Origin: Lathyrus oleraceus
Taxonomy: Eukaryota; Streptophyta; Magnoliopsida; Fabales; Fabaceae
DNA length: 64,000 nucleotides
Reading direction: 5' to 3'
NCBI RefSeq assembly: GCF_024323335.1
Contig: NC_066580.1
Coordinates: 86,351,391 to 86,415,390, forward strand
The translations under genes were made by a program, and so were the position numbers. The notes under the pieces are model-generated. The model saw only the letters and a list, made by a program, of their open reading frames with translations, was not told where the DNA came from and did no database searches. This document shows positions 48,546-59,400 of this stretch, piece by piece. Positions within the stretch are counted from its first letter, which is position 1; each line of letters opens with the position of its first letter.

Positions 48546-48782
48546 CTCGAAAAGGAAGAGACACCAGAGATACCAATAACTGGGTATATAATAGGTGACC
48601 TACCGAAAAGAGAGACAATCGTTACCAAAACCAACAGGGTAAACGAAAGACAACTCACAGGGGATAAATTGCAAGCATCCGTCAATTATCCAAGAAACAA
48701 GAAATATTCGATTCCGCGAAGGAATAACGAATCTTACTCGACTGGGGAAACACGAAAGGCTTCGACTGAAGAGTGCATGAGA

Positions 48783-48818
48783 TATATTATCCATTACCGT
48801 CAGAACGTGGATAACATA
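48783..48818 (-). other. Constant-loop hairpin H4, element A
   Basis: TATATTATCCA (48783-48793) pairs with TGGATAACATA (48808-48818): 11 bp, one G-U pair on the minus strand. The loop is the same as in the others. Confidence 0.75.
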
Positions 48819-48897
48819 CTCGCAGGGAAGACTATCCACAACCGGTTACTGGGTTAATAAAGGATAAATCATCCGAAAAGAAAGGCATCGGGATACC

Positions 48898-50322
48898 TGA
48901 TCAGTCACCATTTATGCTAGACATTCCACTATTTAACCGTAAATAAGTCAGGTAAACTGTGTAAACTGAAGCATTTTTAGTTAGATATAAGCTCAAGTCT
49001 ATAATATTAAGTGTGTTGTTACTGATGAGTTTCTTAAGGATATTTTACACTTTTTGGTATGTTAGCAGGTAAAAAAAAACTAGTTTGGAAGCTCAGGGAA
49101 TCAAACGTCAGATGCGAAATTGAGCTTGAGCAGGAAAACGGAAGAAAAAATCAATATTTGGAGAACCTGCTGTCCATACGCGTATGGCCCTACATGATAC
49201 GCGTATGGACCTTCCCAGTACGCGTAGCATACGCATATGACAAGAGGGATGGAAAATCCAGCCAAAAGACAAGCTTCTAGTGATACACGTACCAGCCTGG
49301 GCAATACGCGTACCAGACTGGGCAATACGCGTACCAGACTGGGCAATACGCGTATCAGAGGCTGTGTTACGTCCAGTACGCGTTTCATACTAGGCAGTAC
49401 GCGTATGGGACAGCTCAGTACGCGTATGGAGCACAAAATCAGGAAAAGTCCAACTGAACAGCTATTAAGAAGGCAGAACACGATTTTCCGAGGGTTGGAC
49501 GTTTTGGAGAGAAAAAAGACGCGTTTTGAGAGCTGGAGACTCTACGTTTATCAAAGGATTCATATGTTCAAGAGTTTTCCGACGATTGAAGATTGATTCC
49601 TCACGAAATTCTGTAATGACAACAATGTTAATCTTTGTTTTTATTTCGATTATGAGTAGCTAAAACCCCCATTGCTAGGGGGGTGACCCTGATTCTGAAT
49701 GTGACAGATTTGATGTTTATGAATGCATTGATTATTTCTTCTTTTCCATTGATTTGTTCTTATTACCGTTCTTTATGCTTTATTCGTCGGACCAACGAAT
49801 GATGATTACTATGAATACTTTAAGCTGGACAGCGATTATTCATTGATCTGGATAAGAACTTTGGATAGTAAAAATAACCTAGGACTAGGGATTTTCTATC
49901 TGACCGGTAATTCTTGATATTTGAATGCTTGAGTATGAACTTAATTATTTATGGACATAGTAATTAGGTTACATAATCAAAGGTCTGTTCACTAAGGACT
50001 TAGGAATAGATACCCTTGAGGACCGGAATTAATTTGACAGGAATATTGTCTAAGCCTTCATAAATTATATCTGTTACAGGAAGTTTCATTCACCGAACCC
50101 TAGCAATCTTCTCTCATTTGTATCTCGTTCAACCTTTTTACTTGTTTTATTTATTTGCAATTGGTAGTATAATTACTCACAACACAAAAAACCAAAGGCT
50201 TTTGTCTAATTGAAACAATCTATAAACTCTGTATCGTCAAGCAGTCCTTGAGATCGACAAACGGGGAATTTCCCTTTTATTACTACAGTGAGAAAAATAG
50301 TACACTTGCTATTTTCACATCA
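48898..50322 (+). mobile_element. Solo LTR inserted in element A, probably Athila-type
   Basis: 1425 bp, TGATCAGTCACC to TTTTCACATCA. It is flanked by a perfect 5-bp target duplication ATACC (48893-48897, 50323-50327) and interrupts sequence that is continuous in element B near 30248. The 3' end (GTACACTTGCTATTTTCACA) resembles LTR ends next to TGGCGCCGTTGCC-type primer sites, hence plus orientation and Ty3-gypsy, perhaps Athila. The family is inference. It contains the 21-bp-spaced TACGCGTA array at 49177-49426. Frames inside are not supported. Confidence 0.88.
49177..49426. repeat. TACGCGTA palindromes at 21-bp spacing
   Basis: Exact TACGCGTA starts at 49177, 49198, 49219, 49305, 49326, 49347, 49398 and 49419, with a variant TACGCGTT at 49377 (21 before 49398). 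Within each cluster the spacing is exactly 21 bp. The first copy extends to the palindrome CCATACGCGTATGG (49174-49187). Confidence 0.92.
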
Positions 50323-50693
50323 ATACCAAAACTAGGTATATAATGATGACCAATCCAAGGGAGCAACAATCATTACCAAGCAAACGGGTAAATGAAAGAG
50401 GACTCACGGGGGATACATTGATAACCATCAATGATCCGGGGAACCAATCACTAGCAAACGGTGAAAGGACCCACTGGCGACTTCAAAGGGATAAAATTGC
50501 TAGCAAACGGCAATTATCCACAAAGAAAGATCTGTTGGGGATACAATTGCTTACTCAAGAGCAACTACCCATGAGAAAGGGAAGGAATATCAAAACCGAA
50601 TATTGGATAATGATAACCGCCACGAGTAACCGTCATCGGTTAGGATGAACAACAAGGTTAACTCTGCAATAGGGGAGAGATTAGGGTTTACAA

Positions 50694-51150
50694 CTACCGA
50701 ATACGGGGTAGAAGACCAAAAATCTGGCTGAGGAAACAAGAGGTTTACCACTACCGACTACTGGGTAGAAACCAAAGACTCAGCTGAGGATAAAATTGCT
50801 AGCATACGACAATTATCCATAAGAAAGCACAAATTCCGTTGGGGAGAAAAACTACAACAAAAGGATTTACAACTACCGAATACTGGGTAGAAGACCACAA
50901 GATCCACCATCAACCAGAACGAACCACAAAGGTTACCTCTGATAGGGAAAAAGAGAGTAGGACTTACAACTACCGAATACAGGGTAGTAGCCAAAAACTC
51001 TGATGAGGATAAAAAGTAGGGTTTACAACTACCGAATACAGGATAGAAAATCAATCGACTCTTGCTGAGGAATAAAAGGTATATAACCATAAATTCCGCC
51101 AAGAGGAAAAAGGAACATAGGACTTACAACTACCGGTATAAGGGTAGAGG
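50694..51150 (-). repeat. CTACC/GGTAG hairpin array, element A
   Basis: Six copies start near 50694, 50751, 50873, 50970, 51029 and 51129. Loops are GAATACGG, GACTACTG, GAATACTG, GAATACAG, GAATACAG and GGTATAAG. One copy has GATAG as its right arm, which keeps pairing as G-U on the sense strand. Units are about 60-120 bp. Confidence 0.75.
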
Positions 51151-51699
51151 CCCAAACTCCGCTCGGGATAAAAAGAATTATTGTCGGTTACTGGGCAATT
51201 CATTCATTTATTCCACAGGGAAGCACAAGAGACAGGTGACACATAGCCAATTCGGGATTGAACCGAGAAGACAGACTGAATCAAGACTCGTCCTAATGAG
51301 GATATAACTCAATAGGAAGATCCATCCCAATATATGTGTTGGGAGGAAACGGAAGAAACCGTCATCCATGAGGATATATCTCAGTGGGGAACTGCAGAAG
51401 GAAAGACATACACTTTCTGCTTATGGGGCTGACTCTATATTGAGAGATTAGACACCTGACATCTGCTTGGGGAGATCTATAAAGGAGATCTATATCACCA
51501 ATAGCAGGAGACAATAAACAAAAGATATATGGCAAAAAATGCAACATGAATATCTGAATGTTGAAAGTATGCATGAATATGCGTAATTTATGTTTGATGA
51601 ATGCTGACAAAACAGACATATCTAACACAAACAGGCCTAGGAATCAAACGCCCGGTACTACACTTCTAGAGGAAAAATCCACAGAAATCCAACTGGAAA

Positions 51700-52620
51700 G
51701 CCAATCTGCTGGAGATCTACATGCTAAGAAGCAAAGATCTGCGGGGAAGCAAAAGATCAGAGATATCAAAGAAATCACAAAATCTATGAGTGATGGATCA
51801 GCAATCAACCCAACTGGGGGAAGAGAAGTTCACAACAAGCAGAAACTGCCACAAAGACAAATCTGTTGGGGAAAAGGAGAAATCCCGAAATCTCTGCGGG
51901 GGATTCTCAGTATCAACTGGGAAACAGGAGTTCATTGCACAAGCAAAAACTGCCACGAAAGCAGCTCCAAAACAACTCCGCTGGGGAACAACCCACTAAG
52001 GGAGAACAGACCACACAAGTAGAATTTAACTGCACAAGCAACTCTACTGGGGGTACTGTCAGCTACTCCACCGGGGAACAACCCACCGAGGAAAAACAGA
52101 TCACACAAGTAGATTCTGCCACAAGCCACTCTACTGAGGATCAACAGTATCAGGAAATCAACCCAAACCATCTCTGCTGAGGCTACCGACTCTGGTAGGG
52201 GATGAATCCGAGGAAGAGAAGGAGACTGGGGATCAACCACCAAATACTGAACCTTCCAAGAGGAAACCAACAACTACTGAGGAGGAAAATAAACACTGCT
52301 CGGCTGAAGGGATAAGAGGTGAAAACCTCAACAAGCACTCTGATGGGGAGATGGCATAGATGAAGTATATCAACAACAACAACTCCGCTGGCGTCTGCAC
52401 TGAGGAGAGAGACGGAGTACCGGGATATCAACCCACCAACTGTCGAATTTTCCAAAAGGAAAGCACCCGTGCTGGGCAGAGAATACTGCTGGAGAAGAAA
52501 CTGAAGTCTTCAACAAGCACTCTGCATTGGGAACAACCCCAACAACAATTCTGCTTAGGGAGAAACCCCAATAACAACTCTGCTTGGGGATAAACCCCAA
52601 TAACAGTCCACAGAAAAAGA
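51700..52620. repeat. CTCTGCTGGGGA-motif region, element A
   Basis: Many spaced variants occur: TCCGCTGGGGAAC (51977), TCTACTGGGGG (52043), TCCACCGGGGAAC (52067), CTCTGCTTGGGGA (52578) and others. The motif core equals the last 12 bases of the element's PBS but in opposite orientation. Confidence 0.65.
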
Positions 52621-53102
52621 ATACAGTCATGCCAGGAATAATGAACGAATGTCTTACCCTGTTGGGAATCATGCCACCCTTGGGAGAGCACTGAGATATT
52701 CTTAAGTATCCTTTTATCATTGTGAATGTTCACTTTGTTTAAAACAACAATTTTGAAAAATTTTATTTGTTTAAAACAATGACATTTTATCAATTAAAAC
52801 ATGCAAAACATTTGTTGAATTGAAACAAATAAGAGTGCAAATAATTGGATAAAAGCTCAAATTTATTTGATGGAATGGTAGCCTGCGAATGGCAAGACTC
52901 CATAGATCTGTACAAATTTGAAATCAGTGATATATATTGGAAGAGGGCTACATTGAACATAATGATCCTTTCTCTACCAATTTGAATCTCGATGTATTCG
53001 AAGCTTCAGTTGACGACGAATCAAGAATCTCTGATGAACAGACAGCTGTGGAACAGAAAGTCTCATCAGGATGCAGTTACTTGCCAAATCCCTAATTTTT
53101 TT

Positions 53103-53252
53103 GCCTAGATTGCCCCAGGGTGAGGTACTCAATCTAGCGGGATACAAACATATTTTTTTTATGTCTCTAACTTTTGCCTGGATCACCCTTCGGGTTCTCC
53201 ACCGAGACGCTCATTTTTGCCTAAGCCGCCCTTTCGGGTTTTCAACTTAGCG
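53103..53252 (-). other. Post-pol stem-loop array of element A
   Basis: Three hairpins: CTAGATTG/CAATCTAG (53105-53112, 53130-53137); TGGA/TCCA (53179-53182, 53198-53201) enclosing ACCC-TTC-GGGT; CTAAG/CTTAG (53221-53225, 53246-53250) enclosing CCC-TTTC-GGG, which in sense is CCC-GAAA-GGG. Each is preceded by TTTTGCC or similar. The array lies about 30 bases from the integrase stop at 53283. Confidence 0.78.
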
Positions 53253-53282
53253 AGCTATTCTGTTTTTCTTTACTCTTTTTTT

Positions 53283-55934
53283 TTAGGCAAAGTATTTCTT
53301 GACTGCATCTGAATTCATAGGACGAGTGAAATCCTCCCCATCCATTGTTGTAAGCATCAAAGCACCGCCTGAAAAGGCTCTCTTAACAACATATGGACCT
53401 TCATAGTTTGGAGTCCACTTGCCCCTGGAATCGGGCGCGAAAGACAAGACTTTCTTGAGCACGAGGTCACCTTCTCGGAACACACGAGGTTTGACCTTCT
53501 TATCGAATGCTTTCTTCATTCTCTGCTGATATAACTGACCATGGCACATGGCAGTCAATCGCTTCTCTTCTATCAAATTCAGTTGGTCATAACGACTATG
53601 AATCCATTCAGCATCAGTCAACTTGGCTTCCATCAAGACTCTCATTGATGGGATCTCCACCTCTACTGGGAGAACAACCTCCATGCCGTAAACAAGAGAA
53701 AAAGGGGTTGCCCCTGTTGAAGTGCGGACAGATGTACGATATCCATGCAAAGCAAATGGCAGCATCTCATGCCAATCTTTGTACGTAACTGTCATCTTCT
53801 GGATAATCTTCTTGATATTCTTATTAGCAGCTTCAACAGCCCCATTTATCTTAGGTCTATAGGGAGAAGAATTATGGTGTGCAATCTTGAATTCAGCGCA
53901 CAACTCATCCATCATTTTATTATTCAGATTAGATCCATTATCAGTAATGATCTTATCTGGCACACCATAACGGCAAATCAGTTGATTCTTGATAAACTTC
54001 ACGACCACCTGCCTGGTCACATTCGCATACGAAGCGGCTTCAACCCACTTGGTGAAGTAATCAATTGCTACGAGAATAAACCTGTGTCCGTTGGACGCTT
54101 TCGGTTCAATCATGCCGATCATGTCGATTCCCCACATAGAGAAAGGCCATGGTGATGAAATCACATTCAGAAGTGTCGGAGGAATATGAATCTTATCCGC
54201 ATAAATCTGACACTTCTGGCATCTCTTCACATATTTGCAACAGTCAGACTCCATTGTCAGCCAATAGTAGCCTGCTCTCAACATCTTTCTAGCAATGGCA
54301 TGTCCATTGGAATGAGTACCAAATGAACCCTCATGGACCTCAGTCATCAACAGGTTTGCTTCGTGTCTATCCACGCATCTGAGCAAAACCATGTCAAAAT
54401 TTCTCTTATACAGCACTTCACCACTGAGGTAGAAACTGCCTGACAACCTTCTCAAAGTTTTCCTATCTTTCACAGATGCCCCAGGCGGGTAGACCTGGTT
54501 CTGGAGGAAATTCTTGATATCAAAATACCAAGGCTTGTCATCATTCACTTCTTCAACTGCAAATACGTGAGTTGGTCTATCCAAGCGTATCACGGCAATG
54601 TTGGGAACTTCATTCCAATACTTGACTACAATCATCGAAGCAAGCGTAGCAAGAGCGTCTGCCATCCGATTATCCTCTCGAGGAATATGATGAAAATCAA
54701 CTTCAGTAAAGAACGTTGAAATCCTCCTCGCATAATCTCTATATGGAATGAGACCAGGCTGATTCGTCTCCCATTCACCCTTGATCTGATTGACAACCAG
54801 GGCCGAATCACCATACACATCAAGATGCTTGATTCTCAGATCAATACATTCTTCCAATACCATAATGCAGGCTTCATACTCAGCCATGTTATTCGTGCAT
54901 TTGAAAGTTAGCCTTGCTGTAAACGGAATATGTGTGCCATGAGGAGTAATGATTACTGCCCCAATTCCATTCCCATACTGATTTACTGCGCCATCAAACA
55001 CCATCGTCCATCTGGAACCAGGTTCCGGACCTTCATCAAGTGTAGGCTCGTCACAATCTTTCATTTTCAAATACAGAATCTCCTCATCTGGGAAGTCGTA
55101 CTGAACAGACTGTTGATCTTCAATCGGCTGGTGCGCTAAATGGTCAGCCAAGATACTACCTTTAATAGCTTTCTCAACTCGATACTCGATATCATACTCA
55201 GACAACAACATCTGCCAACGGGCAATCTTCCCGGTTAAAGCAGGCTTCTCAAAAATATACTTGATCGGATCCATTCTGGATATCAACCAAGTTGTATGAT
55301 TTATCATGTACTGGCGCAAACGCTTAGCAGCCCAAGCCAAAGCACAACACGTCTTCTCAAGCATAGAGTATTGAGACTCACAATCGGTAAACTTCTTACT
55401 GAGGTAGTAGATAGCAAATTCTTTCTTCCCTGATTCGTCTTGCTGACCCAGGACACAACCCATCGAGTCTTCAAGCACAGTCAGATACATGATCAGAGGT
55501 CTTCCTTCTACAGGCGGAGACAAGATCGGAGGTTCAGACAGATACTCTTTAATACTGTCGAAAGCTTTCTGGCAATCCTCGGTCCAATCATGAGACTGAT
55601 CTTTCCGGAGGAGCTTGAATATCGGCGCACATGTGGCAGTCATGTGGGATATAAATCTGGAAATGTAATTCAAGCGGCCAAGAAAACCTCGGACTTGCTT
55701 CTCAGTTTTGGGTGCAAGCATCTCTTGTATTGCTTTGACCTTTGCAGGATCAACCTCAATACCTCTCTCGCTGACAACAAAACCCAACAACTTGCCGGAA
55801 CGGACTCCAAATGTACATTTGTTCGGATTCAAACGAAGTCTGAACTTCCTCAGACGCTGAAAAAGCTTCAACAAATTCTCAACATGTTCAACTTCCGTTC
55901 GGGACTTAGCAATCATATCATCAACATAGACCAA
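53283..55934 (-). pseudogene. Pol of element A: YVDD, RNase H, aRNase H, integrase
   Basis: 883 codons, open. It begins at MVYVDDMIAKS (RT catalytic motif, residues 2-6), then the RT connection, RNase H (about 140-270) and a second, archaeal-type RNase H (about 310-435, FDGAVN, AEYEA, YGDS, NRMADAL). Integrase follows: zinc finger (about 530-570, H...H...CQKCQ) and core with D in GIDMIG (about 602), D in ITDNGS and E in GAVEAAN, D and E separated by 35 residues. A C-terminal domain ends at TRPMNSDAVKKYFA. The dual RNase H marks the Tat/Ogre lineage. The upstream RT palm is deleted, so this is not a functional RT. Confidence 0.93.
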
Positions 55935-56216
55935 GCGAAGATATCTGAATATTCTCGTAGCAAACTGATCAACCCCTTCTTGACAGACTCTTCAAGGAGT
56001 GCCTCAATCTTCACCATACGAACACAATCTTCAGACCCCAAGTTGACTGTTTCCAGATCCTCAAGGTGCGACTGAATGACCTTCTTCTCGTGCTCAAGGA
56101 GATGGGTAATCTGATCAGGAATTTCTTCAACATCATCTTCCTCTGCCTCAAATACAGGGAATTCAAAATTGGGAGATGGCGTTGGATCATTATGTTCAAT
56201 GGGTTTTAGAATCAAC
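55913..56216 (-). pseudogene. Element A pol, N-terminal exon up to the RT deletion
   Basis: The frame reads LKPIEHNDPTPSPNFEF, an acidic linker, then ISLLREYSDIFAWS, a conserved start of Ogre-type RT. It then runs off in the wrong frame (MLMI) at about 55934. In relatives this point is followed by more than 100 residues before YVDD, so most of the RT fingers and palm are lost. The two frames overlap across the deletion point. Its right edge is the candidate splice acceptor at 56217-56218. Confidence 0.85.
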
Positions 56217-56476
56217 CTGCATAATGATTTTGGATAATAAAAACTTTAGAATTTAAACAAGCAAATCATTACGCAGATGAAAAGATTGCTTTTATTCTTG
56301 TTTTTAGGGTTTTTTGTGATCACTGATTTCATGCAAAAGCAAAAAGTGAAAACAAATGGAAAAACAAATGTTTAACAATGCATTAATTGAATGAAATATC
56401 ATTGTATAAATGCTACCAACAATGTCATCACTTCTCCTTTTGGAATGGGAGAAGGGTTTTGAACAAAGTGAACAAA
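56217..56476 (-). other. Probable intron between gag-pro and pol
   Basis: 260 bp or more, AT-rich, with stops in all sense frames. In sense it ends CATTATGCAG before GTTGATTC, a good acceptor. Ogre elements are known for a spliced intron at this place. The donor must lie upstream of the gag-pro stop at 56477-56479; ACG-GTCATT and GAT-GTTCAT near 56490-56500 are candidates, none decisive. Confidence 0.5.
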
Positions 56477-59400
56477 TTACGCTGACTTATGAATGACCGT
56501 ATGAACATCCACAGCGACCCAATTATGGCAGACACCACCAGGGATAACAAAGTTGCTCAAATCCTCTGCATCCTCTTCCAAGATAGCAGCAGCTTCTTCA
56601 GCTTGATCAGCATGGATGAAACCTCCACTCTTGAACAACCCTTGCTCATTGAATGCCCCAGAAGAATAGCCAATGCCAGCCCGGGATTTGTTGTCTTCAA
56701 GCTCAATCATCTTCCCCAAACCAGCAACTGCACCATATTCAATGGCCAGTTTTGCATCACGATAGGAAGCAAATGAATGAGACTTCCTCTCAATCGGCTC
56801 AGCAATAGATAAAGCTTGGAACGACATTCCATCTTCATCCTCAGCATCAATATATGAGAAAGAAGACAAGTGGCTAACCAGGAGAGCCTTTTCTCCCCCT
56901 ACCACAACCAGTTTCTTATTCTTAACGAATTTCAGCTTCTGGTGTAGGGTGCACGTCACGGCGCCAACCTCGTGAATCCATGGTCTACCAAGGAGACAGC
57001 TATAAGATGGGTGGATATCCATAACCTGAAATGTGATTTGGAAATCACTTGGTCCAATCTTGATTGGGAGATCAACTTCCCCAATCACGGTCTTACGTGA
57101 CCCATCAAAAGCTTTCACAACAACACCACTCTGCCTCATGGGAGGCCCCTGATATGACAATCTCGAAAGAGTGGTCTTTGGCAATACATTTAGGGATGAC
57201 CCAGTGTCCTCCAGCACGTTGGACATGGCATCAGTCTTGCAATTCATGGAAATATGTAAAGCCATGTTGTGGTCTTTTCCCTCCTCAGGGAGATCAGCGT
57301 CACAGAAACTCAAAGTGTTGCAAGGAGTGATGTTTGCAACAATACTGTCAAACTGTTCTATGGTGACATCGTGATCAACATAAGCCAGATCCAAAACTTT
57401 CTGCAGAGCCTCCCTATGGGGTTCTGAATTCAGAAGCAAAGATAGTACGGAGATCTTGGACGGTGTTTGTAAAAGCTGGTCTACAACGTTGTACTCACTC
57501 TTCTTGATGAGCCTCAGCATCTCATCACATTCTTCATTCACAATGCCACTCGGGCCAACAGAAGAAACATGAGTCTTTTGTACAGAGGAGGGTTTGGCAA
57601 CAACAAGTGCCGGATTCTGAACATTCACCGCAATCCCAACCGGGCGCTCAGCAGAATCAGAAGCAACATGAGGCTTCGGGGGTGCAGAAAACACACGACC
57701 ACTACGAGTCAACCCGCTCACATCAGCAATATTTACCACAGAGGTTGAAGGCAACAGCACTTCTTTCCCATCTTCAACAGCAACAGTACTGTAACGAAAG
57801 GGAATAGCTCTATCTGAAGAATAAGGCACAGGGCCTGCAGGCTTAATTACCAATGAAGGAGAGACCTTCGGCTTGCTATCATCATAACGGATGACAACAG
57901 GCTCGGGCAATTTGAACACAGGAGAAATCACATTTACTTCTGGTTCGTCTTCATCAACATTTCTGTTTTGAAGAATCTCTATAGTACCTTCATCCAACAG
58001 CTCTTGAAGCTCTCTTCGCACTTGGCGGCAACCCAGTCTATTGACAGAACAGATACGGCATTTGTCATGGTCATGCTCCATATAACTGTACTCACACAGC
58101 AGACGATGCAACTCGACCAATGACTGTCGAATATGGCTTACATATTTGACTTTATATTTGCCAGGGCACCCCTGGACCATGTTAACCGACTTCCCATGCT
58201 CGGGCAATGGGTTCTTCGTAACATTGGGGCCTGAGTCCTCAAAGCTCAGTATGCCGCATCTTATAAGGTCTTGAACCTTAGTCTTCAATGGATAACAATT
58301 TTCGATATTGTGACCGGGAGCACCGGAATGATAAACACAATGTTGATCTGGCTTGTACCACCACTGCAGGTTAGCAGGTACAGCCGGAGGATCCCTCGGA
58401 GTAATCAGTTTCCGCTCCAATAAAGAGGGATATAGCTCAGCGTATGACATAGGAATAGGATCAAAAGTGATCTTTTTCCTATCATAATTCAAATTAGCCT
58501 GATTACTGGTGCTGCCACGAGGCTGGTAAGCCTGTTGCTATGGACGATGTTGCTGTTGATACTGAGGTTGTTGTTGATGCTGATGATTGGGCTGCTGAGA
58601 ATGCTGAGAATTATCTCTGAAAACAGGTGCTATATGAGCCACCTGGTGCTGGTTGCTGGCGTGACGCACAGGCTTCCTCTTAGCAGAGGATCTTCTAGGT
58701 TTAGCATGAGATTGCACAGCATGTGCCTCCCCATCTATCTTCTTAAACGCCCCATATCGTTTAGAAGAGCCTTCATCTTTACTCAAACGTCCTTCACGGA
58801 CACCTTCCTCCAGTCGCATCCCCATGTTCACCATCTCGGTGAAATCAGAGGGAGCACTAGCGACCATCCGCTCATAATAAAACGAACTAAAAGTCTTCAA
58901 AAAGATCTTAGTCATCTCCTTCTCTTCCAGCGGAGGAGTAATCTGAGCTGCTAACTCTCGCCACCTCTGGGCGTATTCCTTAAATGTCTCTTTGTCCTTC
59001 TGAAACATGGCTCTGAGTTGATCATGGTCAGGAGCCATATCAACATTATATTTGTACTACTTGACGAAGGCTTCGCCAAGATCATTGAAGGATCGGATGT
59101 TTGCGTTATCAAGGCTCATATACCAACGAAGAGCTGCACCAGACAAACTATCCTGAAAGTAATGAATCAGCAGTTGATCATTATCAGTCTGAGTAGACAT
59201 TTTTCGGGCGTACATAACCAGGTGAGCGAGAGGGCAGGTGTTCCCCTTATATTTTTCAAAGTCAGGGACTTTGAATTTGACAGGTATCTTAACACCAGGA
59301 ACCAAGCATAGTTCAGCGGCAGACTTGCCAAACAAATCTTTCCCTCGGAGGGTCTTCAATTCCTTACGGAGCTCGAGGAATTGGTCATTCATAGCTTCTA

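Larger units (their letters stand above)
47183..48897 (-). other. 3' region of element A, distal part, with hairpins
   Basis: Noncoding. It starts with the PPT (47183-47197, GGGGCATC in sense). Three GGTATAAG-loop hairpins lie at 47805-47910: GTTACC/GGTAAC (47805-47810, 47819-47824), CACC/GGTG (47851-47866) and ACC/GGT. Four CGTTYTGACGGTA-loop hairpins lie at 48212-48305, 48501-48550 and 48780-48825. Phrases like CAGGGATACCGGTTACTGGG recur. Confidence 0.7.
50323..53085 (-). other. 3' region of element A, proximal part
   Basis: Noncoding. The 50690-51150 part carries CTACC-8 nt-GGTAG hairpins. The 51700-52620 part carries about twenty CTCTGCTGGGGA-like motifs, with spacers such as ACAAC and GAAATC. 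The 52620-53085 part is AT-rich, without motifs. Small frames on both strands are not supported. Confidence 0.65.

Noticed and set aside
49177..49426. CRISPR-like array of short repeats
   Set aside because: Repeats are 8-14 bp palindromes with 21-bp period inside a plant LTR; no spacers of CRISPR size and no cas genes.
52512..52620. CCCCAATAACA repeats as a separate satellite
   Set aside because: Only a few units, and they are part of the TGCTGGGGA-motif region.
58530..58540. TAG CAA context suggesting programmed stop readthrough in gag-pro
   Set aside because: Only part of the known UAG-CAR-YYA context is present, and a second unrelated TAG in the same frame makes mutation more likely.
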